DNA of 9,867 bases from contig JAITKG010000158.1 in NCBI GenBank assembly GCA_031278495.1, positions 1-9,867 of the forward strand, given 5' to 3'. The notes under the pieces were generated by a model. It saw only the letters and a program-made list of their open reading frames with translations. It did not search any database and was not told where the DNA came from. The position numbers were made by a program, and so were the translations under genes. How positions within the stretch are numbered: position 1 is the stretch's first letter; each line of letters opens with the position of its first letter. The DNA is from Prevotellaceae bacterium. GTDB lineage: Bacteria > Bacteroidota > Bacteroidia > Bacteroidales > UBA932. Below, in pieces: positions 1 to 5,874 of the stretch.

Positions 1-945
1 TTCCAACGATTGCACAATGCCTTCGACGTGCCGCACCATTTCGTCCAATGCGCTATATGAGTCCTGCGGCAGGCGGAATTGCACAATTTCAACCTTGTCG
101 AACTGGTGCAGCCGGTTCAAACCGCGCACATCCTTTCCGTACGAGCCGGCTTCGCGCCGGAAACAGGGCGTGTAAGCCGTCAGTTTGATGGGCAATTCTG
201 TGGCGTTGAAAATCACATCGCGGTAAATATTGGTTACCGGCACTTCGGCGGTAGGTATCAAATAAAAATTGTCGACGCCCACATGGTACATTTGCCCTTC
301 CTTGTCGGGCAAGTTCCCGGTGCCAAACCCCGACGTTTCATTGACCATCAGCGGCGGCTGCACTTCGGTGTAGCCCGCAGCCGTGTTACAATCCAGAAAA
401 TACGCAATGAGCGCGCGTTGCAACCGTGCGCCTTTGCCTTTATACACCGGAAATCCTGCGCCGGTCAGTTTCACGCCTGAATCGAAATCAATGATGTCAT
501 ATTTTTTCGCCAGTTCCCAATGCGGCAGTTTTTGCAGCAATGCCGGTTTTTCGCCGCCTTCGCGAACAATTACATTGTCTTCTGCCGTGCGGCCGGGAGG
601 CACTTGTCCGGCGGGTAAATTCGGCAACTGCACCAATAAACCGTTCAATTTTTTCCCGGTTTCTGCCAATTGTTGCTCCAGCGTTTTCGACTGTTCCTTG
701 AGCGTCGCGGTTTGCTGCTTGGCAGCTTCGGCAGCTTCTTTATTGCCTTGTTGCATCAGCTCGCCGATTTGCCGCGCCACCGCATTTTGTTCCGCCAGAT
801 TATTATCCAACGAAGTTTGCAGGGCTTTGCGTTCGTCATCGGCAGCTATGATTTGCTGTACGCAGGACGCCGCGTCAAAATTTTTTACTTTCAATCGTTC
901 GATTACATAGCCGGGTTGCTCGCGGATAATTTTCAATGTAAGCAT
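1..945 (-). CDS. serS: Seryl-tRNA synthetase, 3' end cut off by window edge
   Basis: SerRS charges tRNA-Ser (and tRNA-Sec) with serine using ATP, in the cytoplasm. The 315 residues visible are the N-terminal three quarters of a protein that is usually about 420-430 residues. Residues 1 to about 105 form the long antiparallel coiled-coil arm that grips the tRNA long variable arm (rich in Q, K, E and A, with LEQQLAETGKKLNGLL near 89-104). The class II catalytic core follows. TAEVPVTN (232-239) is the usual serine/ATP pocket segment, and motif 2 is intact as CFRREAGSYGKDVRGLNRLH (261-280), with the arginines that bind ATP. Motif 3 would lie beyond position 1. The ATG at 943-945 gives the canonical N-terminus MLTLKIIREQ. 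It lies downstream of rpmA, separated by an intrinsic terminator, so it is probably transcribed partly from its own promoter or by read-through. No consensus promoter is evident in the 35 bases between terminator and start. Identity is secure. Confidence 0.97.
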   Translation of the reverse strand, partial: MLTLKIIREQPGYVIERLKVKNFDAASCVQQIIAADDERKALQTSLDNNLAEQNAVARQIGELMQQGNKEAAEAAKQQTATLKEQSKTLEQQLAETGKKLNGLLVQLPNLPAGQVPPGRTAEDNVIVREGGEKPALLQKLPHWELAKKYDIIDFDSGVKLTGAGFPVYKGKGARLQRALIAYFLDCNTAAGYTEVQPPLMVNETSGFGTGNLPDKEGQMYHVGVDNFYLIPTAEVPVTNIYRDVIFNATELPIKLTAYTPCFRREAGSYGKDVRGLNRLHQFDKVEIVQFRLPQDSYSALDEMVRHVEGIVQSLE

Positions 946-980
946 ATCTCTATATTCGTTTAAATTCGTGTAATTCGCAT

Positions 981-1021
981 AATAAAAAACTCCCGAACCC
1001 ACCGCGCGGCACGTTCAGGAG
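981..1021 (-). terminator. Intrinsic terminator after rplU-rpmA
   Basis: On the minus strand a 9-bp stem (CTCCTGAAC pairing with GTTCGGGAG, one G-U pair; arms at 1013-1021 and 990-998) encloses a 14-base loop, itself containing the palindrome CCGCGCGG. It is followed at once by TTTTTTATT (989-981). It sits 28 bases past the rpmA stop and 36 bases before the serS start. This is the standard Rho-independent layout. It probably reduces rather than abolishes expression of serS from the ribosomal-protein promoter. Confidence 0.85.
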
Positions 1022-1048
1022 ATACTGTGTTTATCTGCTACCGGACGG

Positions 1049-1309
1049 CTACGCCACCACCGGCAACACCGATACGTAAGATTTATTATTTCTTTTTTTG
1101 CGGAAACTCACCGTGCCGTCAACCAGCGCAAACAGGGTATGGTCTCGACCGATACCCACATTGTCGCCCGGATAATGTACCGTGCCGCGTTGCCGTACCA
1201 ATATATTCCCGGCTTTCGCTACCTGTCCGCCGAATAATTTTACGCCTAAACGTTTGCTGTGTGATTCGCGCCCGTTCTTGGAACTGCCGACGCCTTTCTT
1301 ATGTGCCAT
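1049..1309 (-). CDS. rpmA: 50S ribosomal protein bL27
   Basis: bL27 is a small basic protein of the large ribosomal subunit whose N-terminal tail reaches the peptidyl-transferase centre. The 86-residue product is full length for the family and starts with the typical MAHKKGVGSSKNGRES. The conserved core follows: KRLGVKLFGGQVAKAGNILVR at about 19-39, QRGTVHYPGDNVGIGRDHTLFA at about 40-61. There is no N-terminal extension of the kind that Firmicutes process proteolytically, so the mature start is the encoded one. It follows rplU by 26 bases in the same direction, the near-universal rplU-rpmA pair, and is followed by an intrinsic terminator. The bases before the ATG are A-rich (AGTAAAAAATT) with no Shine-Dalgarno sequence, as is normal in Bacteroidota. 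Confidence 0.98.
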   Translation of the reverse strand: MAHKKGVGSSKNGRESHSKRLGVKLFGGQVAKAGNILVRQRGTVHYPGDNVGIGRDHTLFALVDGTVSFRKKRNNKSYVSVLPVVA

Positions 1310-1335
1310 AATTTTTTACTTTTAATTTGCTGTGT

Positions 1336-1653
1336 TTAATTCGCCGCTACAATTTCATCAATTTGAATTTGCGTTAGTGATTGGCGGTGTCCGTTCTTTT
1401 TCTTGTAACCTTTGCGGCGTTTCTTTTTGAAGACAATCACTTTGCCGCCTTTCACATTTTGAAGGATAGTTGCATTCACAACCGCGCCTTCTACTACCGG
1501 CGTGCCAACTTTCACATCGCCTTCATTGCCGGTGAGCAATACTTTATCGAAACGCACTTTGTCGCCTTCTGCGCCTTCGAGGCGATGAACAAAAATTTTT
1601 TTACCCGGTTCTACGTTGAACTGAAAACCTGCAATATCAACAATTGCATACAT
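1336..1653 (-). CDS. rplU: 50S ribosomal protein bL21
   Basis: bL21 binds 23S rRNA and is an early assembly protein of the large subunit. The 105-residue product begins MYAIVDIAGFQFNVEPGKKI, the standard bL21 start. It has the conserved hydrophobic beta-barrel core with VLLTGNEGDVKVGTPVVEGA near 39-58 and the basic C-terminal segment KKKRRKGYKKKNGHRQ near 76-91, in which GHRQ is the family signature. Length is normal (about 100-105). It is the first gene of a two-gene operon with rpmA. A strong TAnnTTTG promoter lies about 110 bases upstream, and the intervening leader is structured (separate entry), suggesting post-transcriptional control. The start is fixed by the family N-terminus. Confidence 0.98.
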   Translation of the reverse strand: MYAIVDIAGFQFNVEPGKKIFVHRLEGAEGDKVRFDKVLLTGNEGDVKVGTPVVEGAVVNATILQNVKGGKVIVFKKKRRKGYKKKNGHRQSLTQIQIDEIVAAN

Positions 1654-1758
1654 AATGTTAATTTTTAAAATTCCGGCGGTAAGCGGCGTTGCCGGGCAAC
1701 GCGCTTAAATCATAGCTTAGCAGCCGTGTATGTTTCCGATAGTGTTTTTTAAAATCGG
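1654..1758 (-). promoter_or_regulatory. Structured 5' leader of rplU-rpmA
   Basis: If transcription starts about 6 bases past the -7 element, the leader is about 100 bases long. Two hairpins are visible. One is at the extreme 5' end: CCGAT at 1758-1754 pairs with ATCGG at 1740-1736 over a 13-base loop. The other is strong: AAGCG/CGCTT plus CGTTGCC/GGCAACG, arms 1706-1695 and 1693-1681, with one bulged base at 1686 and a 1-3 base loop. The second ends 27 bases before the ATG. No U-run follows it, so it is not an intrinsic terminator. Long structured leaders of r-protein operons often bind their own product. That role is inferred here, and I do not recognise the fold as a named leader family. 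Confidence 0.5.
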
Positions 1759-1762
1759 GCTG

Positions 1763-1770
1763 CAAAGATA
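1763..1770 (-). promoter_or_regulatory. Promoter -7 element for rplU-rpmA
   Basis: The minus-strand sequence is TATCTTTG followed by CAGCC, an exact match to the Bacteroidota primary-sigma -7 consensus TAnnTTTG. The -33 position (about 1790-1792) reads TTT in place of TTG, within a long A/T-rich run. It is placed about 110 bases upstream of the rplU start. It is the only such match in the gap after the DUF4249 gene. Confidence 0.75.
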
Positions 1771-1840
1771 CAACTTTTTTTTAATATAAAAAATTTAAGT
1801 AAAAAATTTGTGGATAAAAAATTAGTTTTATATTCGCGGC

Positions 1841-1890
1841 GTTAATATGCTTCTTTGACATGTTGGAATTGATATATTAACAATATGTCA
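1841..1890 (-). repeat. Interleaved inverted repeats after the DUF4249 gene
   Basis: Two inverted repeats overlap just past the DUF4249 stop. An 8-bp pair GTTAATAT/ATATTAAC lies at 1841-1848 and 1874-1881, and a 6-bp pair TGACAT/ATGTCA at 1856-1861 and 1885-1890. They cannot both form as simple nested hairpins. No T-run follows on either strand, so I do not call an intrinsic terminator. They may act as a 3'-end stabiliser or protein site, or they may be chance in AT-rich DNA. Confidence 0.3.
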
Positions 1891-1902
1891 CGTCCTGAAA
1901 TC

Positions 1903-2781
1903 TCACCATTGCGGTACGATGACCTGTTTCCGGCTGACGGTATATGCGCCGAAAAAGCCCAATGCACCGCCTTGAATATTGGACGGCATATTAGCCGGAG
2001 GACCGGCGAATAAAGGATTTCCGCCGCTGATTTCTAACTGGGCGGCGCGAATAAATTCAAAATAGCCGGGCGCCAGCGTATTCAATTCGGCAGTGAGGGT
2101 ATCGCCCGGTTGCAGGGCTATTCGCTCGCCATTGTGCCACCGCATGGATTCCGTGATTACATAAGACAATGCCGGGAAACTGATATATTGCCCTTCGGCG
2201 GCATAGTCGCCAAAGTTATTGATAAAATACATCCACAACTGTTCGCTGTACCATATCTCCCGTCCGCTTGTTTGGTGGATATATAAATGTACGCCGAAAT
2301 TATTCGGACCCGGCAAATCCTGGAAATGCACCATCAGCATCCATGGCGGTTTGACGCTGCCCCAGTTGATAGACGCCAGGGTAACGTTGTCCAGCACGTG
2401 CATTTCCGGCATAATGGTGGATGCGGTGTAATGTTCGGCGACGCCGTCTTCGTCGAAATCCAGCCACACATCAAGCGTATAAGTTTCGCCGCTCACGCCG
2501 TAGAAAGAAGGATCGGTAAAATAATCCCCGTCGCCCGCCGGTTGCAATGCTACGCCGTTTATTTTCACAATCGCGTTGGAATACGTTAATTGTTGCTCTT
2601 TCCCGAAGTAAGCAGCCGTGCGGCGCACCTGTATTTTATGAGCGGTCGTGTCAGTCGTGAGGTAACCGGTAATCACTAAACGCGGCGTAATATAACCGGA
2701 GGTGATGTCCATCCGCTCGATGCAGGCATTGCACAACAACCCACAGATAACAGTGAAGCCCGTAATAAATCGTATTTTCAT
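1903..2781 (-). CDS. DUF4249 outer-membrane-associated lipoprotein
   Basis: This 292-residue protein belongs to the DUF4249 family, found almost only in Bacteroidota next to TonB-dependent receptors. Its molecular job is unknown, but the pairing suggests a surface partner that helps the receptor capture substrate, by analogy with SusD. The N-terminus (residues 1-20, MKIRFITGFT to CNAC) is a signal peptide ending in a lipobox-like Cys at 20; -1 Ala is good, -3 Cys is unusual. Family hallmarks are the early RLVITGYLTTD (34-44), GVSGETYTLDV (95-105), TASTIMPEM (119-127) and the C-terminal PPANMPSNIQGGALGFFGAY (261-280). An acidic DFDEDG loop (108-113) resembles a calcium-binding loop. I chose the ATG at 2779-2781 because it begins the signal peptide. 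A longer in-frame start at 2850 would add 23 charged residues and overlap the receptor gene. It follows the receptor stop by 46 bases with no promoter, so the two are probably co-transcribed. Confidence 0.88.
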   Translation of the reverse strand: MKIRFITGFTVICGLLCNACIERMDITSGYITPRLVITGYLTTDTTAHKIQVRRTAAYFGKEQQLTYSNAIVKINGVALQPAGDGDYFTDPSFYGVSGETYTLDVWLDFDEDGVAEHYTASTIMPEMHVLDNVTLASINWGSVKPPWMLMVHFQDLPGPNNFGVHLYIHQTSGREIWYSEQLWMYFINNFGDYAAEGQYISFPALSYVITESMRWHNGERIALQPGDTLTAELNTLAPGYFEFIRAAQLEISGGNPLFAGPPANMPSNIQGGALGFFGAYTVSRKQVIVPQW

Positions 2782-2827
2782 AATTCCTGATTTTTGGTTT
2801 CTAATTTTCCTTGATACACATTCCCCT

Positions 2828-5176
2828 TTATTCCCTACTCCTGATTCCAAATTTAATATTGTAGCTGATCGATGGCACGACGCCGAACAGATAAGTCATC
2901 TGGGCATATTGGCTGCCGTCCGCATTGTCTGTGCGGAACGAAATGATCCAGGGATTTTTCTTGCCATACAAATTATAGACGGAAATATTCAATTCATGCG
3001 TCCATTTTCTATGGGGGCGCAACTTTCCCAACTGTATGGTAAGCGAAGCATCCATGCGGTGATAGGCGGGAAAGCGGTAAGTATTCCGTTGCGTGTACAC
3101 CGGAATACGGTTAGCGCCGAATTCATAATAAGCCTCCGGAAAAGTTACCGGCTGCCCCGTAGCATAAATCCAGTTGAGCGACGCCGACAACCGTTTGGAA
3201 ATATCATACGACAGGACAATATTTATATTATGCGGTTTGTCATACGGCGCCGAATAAGGCTTCCCGTCGTTGATGCCGTCAATCGTGCGGAACGCGCGCG
3301 ACCATGTATAACTTACCCAGCCGTGTATTTTCCCTTTACTTTTCCGTACCATCAGTTCAACGCCGTAATTCATGCCGCTGCCGGTACGAATTTCCGTTTC
3401 CACTATATCATTCGCCAGCACTTGCGGGTGGTCTTTGAAATCTATGACATGGTTCAGTTTTTTATAATACACTTCGAGCGATGTTTCCAATGCGTTGTCA
3501 AAAAAATTGGCAAATACGCCGGCGGCTGTTTGCTGCGCCGTTTCCGGTTTTATACTCAAGTTCGACGGCACCCATATATCCAGCGGCGATCCGGCGGTGG
3601 ACATCGTAAGCAGGTGCACATACTGCTCCGTGCGCGAATACGACGCTTTCACCGACCACTGGCCGTTGAATGCCCACACGGCGCCTATGCGCGGCTCGAC
3701 GCCATAATAATGATTGTAGAACCGTCCCGCCGCCACCTGCACCGTATCGCCCGTCGCCACTGCATACTGGTCGTTAATGCGGTAATCGGTTGTCGGACCG
3801 ATGTTGTCAAACCGCGTAACGCGCAAGCCGTATTTCAATGTCAAATGTTCCGATATCCGCCGCTGGTCGGCTAAATACAGGGAATTTTCCCATGCCTGTT
3901 TTTTGGCTATATGTATAAAATATTCATTGCCGTTGGGCAAGATACCCCGTCCGTCGCCCGGTGCAAAACGGTGGAACGTGCTGTGGTAGCCGAAACGGAA
4001 GTTATTGTCTTCGCCGTAGGAATATATAAAATCGGCGCGCAGGCCGTTATCAATAATATTGGCGTCCCACAAGCCCGTCAGCGCCGATGTGGTAGCTTCC
4101 ATGTGATAATCGTACGAACTGCCGAGTATTTCCACATGCGAAAAAAGGTTATCCGAAAACAAATGCTTCCATCGCAAGGTGTACGCCATATTGCTAAAAT
4201 TCATCCCGATGTCGTTATTCTTAAATACGTCGCGGCCGTAGTACCCGGTGAACGAAAGAAAATCAGCAGCGCCTATGCGGGCTTGTATTTTAGCATTCAC
4301 ATCCGAGAAATGAATATCCACATTCCGTATATTTTCTTCTGCAGCCAACGGAAGGAAGAGGTCGGCGTATGTCCGGCGTCCTGCCAACAGGAAAGTAACC
4401 CTGTCGGACAATATGGGACCTTCCACCAGCAGGCGGCTTGCAATGATTCCTATTCCTGCCGACACGCCCCAGTCCGGCGCGCCTTCCCGCGCCGTCACAT
4501 CCAGCAACGACGAAAGCCGCCCGCCGTGCGATGCGGGAATATCGCCTTTATACAATGAAATGTCGCCTACCGCATCATTATTGAATACCGAGAAGAAACC
4601 CATGAGGTGCGAAGCGTTGTAAATAGTAGCATCTTCAAAAAGTATCAAATTCTGGTCGGGGCTGCCGCCGCGCACGCTAAAGCCGGAAGTTCCTTCACTG
4701 GTTGCCTGCACGCCCGGCAACAGTTGTATGGCTTTCAAAATATCCACTTCTCCCATGAGCGACGGAATTTGCCGGATTTGTACGCTGCTTAATTTTTCCA
4801 GTCCCATTTCCGGTCGGACGACGTTAATATTGGGCTGCCTTGACGTCACAACGACCTCGTCCAGATTGATGCTTTCTTCTTCCAATTGAAAATGGATAAC
4901 CGTGTCGCGCCGCAAATCAACGGTTAGAAACTGTTCTTTATGCCCGATATATGTTACAAGAATCGTATGCACGCCTGCCAGCAAAGAAAATTTATATTGT
5001 CCGTCTATGCCGGTTTGCGCGCCGGCAGCCGCTTTTTGTACAAAAACAGTTGCTCCTGCCAGCGGTTCTTTTCCATTACTCACCGTTCCGGTAATATTTA
5101 CATTTCGTTGCGCAACAGCATTAAAAGGCAGGAAGAAAGAAAGAAATATTATATAAGATATATTTTTCAATAGCAT
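2828..5176 (-). CDS. TonB-dependent outer-membrane receptor with carboxypeptidase-like N-domain
   Basis: The 782-residue receptor imports a substrate across the outer membrane using energy from TonB-ExbBD. Residues 1-22 are a signal peptide (hydrophobic IIFLSFFLPFNAVA, cleavage before Gln23). A carboxypeptidase-regulatory-like beta-sandwich spans about 27-98 (ITGTVSNGKEPLAGATVFV, then GIDGQYKF). LDEVVVTSR (105-113) is the TonB-box-like linker typical of Bacteroidota receptors. The plug domain spans about 130-232, with DILKAIQLLPGVQ (145-157) and SVRGGSPDQNLILFED (167-182). The rest is the 22-strand barrel, with aromatic-rich alternating strands; the last strand ends SYNIKF, followed by six extra residues. 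Length is moderate, smaller than SusC (about 1000), so it is closer to the CirA/FecA-like class. Substrate is unknown. The downstream DUF4249 gene completes a two-gene unit. The start is only 75 bases after the HU stop, most of that taken by the HU terminator. Confidence 0.93.
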   Translation of the reverse strand: MLLKNISYIIFLSFFLPFNAVAQRNVNITGTVSNGKEPLAGATVFVQKAAAGAQTGIDGQYKFSLLAGVHTILVTYIGHKEQFLTVDLRRDTVIHFQLEEESINLDEVVVTSRQPNINVVRPEMGLEKLSSVQIRQIPSLMGEVDILKAIQLLPGVQATSEGTSGFSVRGGSPDQNLILFEDATIYNASHLMGFFSVFNNDAVGDISLYKGDIPASHGGRLSSLLDVTAREGAPDWGVSAGIGIIASRLLVEGPILSDRVTFLLAGRRTYADLFLPLAAEENIRNVDIHFSDVNAKIQARIGAADFLSFTGYYGRDVFKNNDIGMNFSNMAYTLRWKHLFSDNLFSHVEILGSSYDYHMEATTSALTGLWDANIIDNGLRADFIYSYGEDNNFRFGYHSTFHRFAPGDGRGILPNGNEYFIHIAKKQAWENSLYLADQRRISEHLTLKYGLRVTRFDNIGPTTDYRINDQYAVATGDTVQVAAGRFYNHYYGVEPRIGAVWAFNGQWSVKASYSRTEQYVHLLTMSTAGSPLDIWVPSNLSIKPETAQQTAAGVFANFFDNALETSLEVYYKKLNHVIDFKDHPQVLANDIVETEIRTGSGMNYGVELMVRKSKGKIHGWVSYTWSRAFRTIDGINDGKPYSAPYDKPHNINIVLSYDISKRLSASLNWIYATGQPVTFPEAYYEFGANRIPVYTQRNTYRFPAYHRMDASLTIQLGKLRPHRKWTHELNISVYNLYGKKNPWIISFRTDNADGSQYAQMTYLFGVVPSISYNIKFGIRSRE

Positions 5177-5194
5177 AAAATTAAAATGTAAATA

Positions 5195-5237
5195 TAAATA
5201 AAAAAAGGAGAACCGGGTAGGTTCTCCTTTATTTTTC
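5195..5237 (-). terminator. Intrinsic terminator after the HU gene
   Basis: A perfect 11-bp stem (AAAGGAGAACC with GGTTCTCCTTT; arms 5220-5230 and 5204-5214 on the plus strand) has a 5-base loop (5215-5219). On the minus strand it runs into TTTTATTTATATTT. The plus strand also reads a T-rich tail (5228-5237), so it could work in both directions. It lies 21 bases past the HU stop. Confidence 0.93.
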
Positions 5238-5251
5238 TTGATAGAAGGCGC

Positions 5252-5524
5252 TTACTTAACAAGACTGTTAAGTTCTGCACCAGCTTTGAATTTGACTACC
5301 TTGCGAGCAGCAATTTTGATAGTAGCGCCTGTACGGGGATTACGGCCTGTACGCGCGCTGCGTTTAGCAACGGAGAAAGAGCCAAAACCTACCAAGGCAA
5401 TACGATCACCTTTTTTCAACGAAGCTGCAGTAACGCCAATGAAAGCGTCTAATCCGCGTTTAGCGTCAGCTTTTGTCAAACCTGCTTTTTTAGCAATAGC
5501 ATCAATTAATTCTGCTTTGTTCAT
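5252..5524 (-). CDS. HU-family nucleoid DNA-binding protein
   Basis: HU is a small basic dimer that bends and compacts DNA and assists replication, repair and recombination. The 90-residue product is exactly the family length. It starts MNKAELIDAIAKKAGLTKAD, the helical dimerisation part (1-40). The beta-arm region carries the signature GFGSFSVAKRSARTGRNPRT (46-65), including the RNP (61-63) that intercalates into the minor groove. The C-terminal helix is KAGAELNSLVK. It has its own promoter and terminator and is monocistronic. HU and its paralogue IHF cannot always be told apart by sequence, but the arm and C-terminus fit HU-beta best. Several HU paralogues are common in Bacteroidota, so I give no gene symbol. 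Confidence 0.96.
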   Translation of the reverse strand: MNKAELIDAIAKKAGLTKADAKRGLDAFIGVTAASLKKGDRIALVGFGSFSVAKRSARTGRNPRTGATIKIAARKVVKFKAGAELNSLVK

Positions 5525-5554
5525 AATTGTAATTTTTAAATTAAGTGAATAATT

Positions 5555-5577
5555 AGTGTTTAATTATAAGTGTTTAA
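5555..5577. repeat. Direct repeat AGTGTTTAA in the HU leader
   Basis: The 9-base word AGTGTTTAA occurs at 5555-5563 and again at 5569-5577 (14-base period), between the HU promoter and the HU start. The second copy runs into the palindrome GTTTAAAC. It could be an operator for a repressor or for HU itself, or chance in an AT-rich leader. Confidence 0.3.
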
Positions 5578-5589
5578 ACTTTCATGGTG

Positions 5590-5621
5590 CAAATGTACAG
5601 TATTCTTTATATTTTTCAAAA
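5590..5621 (-). promoter_or_regulatory. Promoter of the HU gene
   Basis: On the minus strand TTTTG (5621-5617) is followed by 19 bases and then TACATTTG (5597-5590). This matches the Bacteroidota -33 TTG / -7 TAnnTTTG promoter with the usual spacing. The start of transcription should be near 5583, giving a leader of about 60 bases. A long A-run (minus strand 5641-5622) lies immediately upstream of the -33 element, as an UP-like element would. Confidence 0.88.
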
Positions 5622-5792
5622 TTTTTTTTCATTTTTTTTTCCACTCAACCTGTTATTTTACATCAAAATCCATATTATTTTTAATTATAAGCAAGTCATA
5701 ATAAGTATTTTAAGCGTTTAACAAGTGGGTTAAAAAAAATTTCCTTATTTTTTCATTTTTTTTTCAATTTGTATAACTACACGGGCTTTTTA
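5622..5792. other. AT-rich gene-free stretch between secDF and HU
   Basis: No open reading frame of note is seen here. The stretch is dominated by A and T runs. An 18-base low-complexity word (six T, CA, nine T, C) occurs twice, at 5624-5641 and 5748-5765. The copy next to the HU promoter may act as an upstream A-tract activator. The distal copy has no promoter consensus beside it. AAGCGTTT/AAACGCTT-type near-palindromes occur near 5711-5721. Confidence 0.45.
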
Positions 5793-5871
5793 CAGTATTT
5801 TCCCGGTGTTTGGCAGGGCGTACTTATTATAAAAAGTCCGCCTTGAAATATATATACAATTAAAAATACTG
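5793..5871 (-). repeat. Large stem-loop directly after secDF
   Basis: A perfect 9-bp inverted repeat, CAGTATTTT/AAAATACTG (5793-5801 and 5863-5871), brackets a second hairpin: GGCG/CGCC at 5817-5820 and 5839-5842, extended by ACTT/AAGT across a mismatch. The outer arm ends 3 bases past the secDF stop. No T-run follows on the minus strand, so it is not a standard intrinsic terminator. A 3'-end stabilising structure or an atypical terminator are the likely roles. Confidence 0.5.
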
Positions 5872-5874
5872 CAT

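Noticed and set aside
79..963. Several plus-strand frames antisense to serS
   Set aside because: They are shadows of the well-conserved serS reading frame.
1038..1048. CTACCGGACGG shared with 9354-9364
   Set aside because: Only 11 bases, with no extension on either side. One copy spans the end of rpmA's surroundings and the other an RNA hairpin, so it is most likely chance.
2782..2850. Upstream in-frame start for the DUF4249 gene
   Set aside because: It would place 23 charged residues before the signal peptide and overlap the receptor gene. The ATG at 2779-2781 starts directly at the lipoprotein signal.
2702..3874. Long plus-strand open frame of 390 codons
   Set aside because: It lies antisense to the end of the TonB receptor and the start of the DUF4249 gene, is rich in Arg, His and Ile with no domain signature, and has no promoter. 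The minus-strand genes explain the region.
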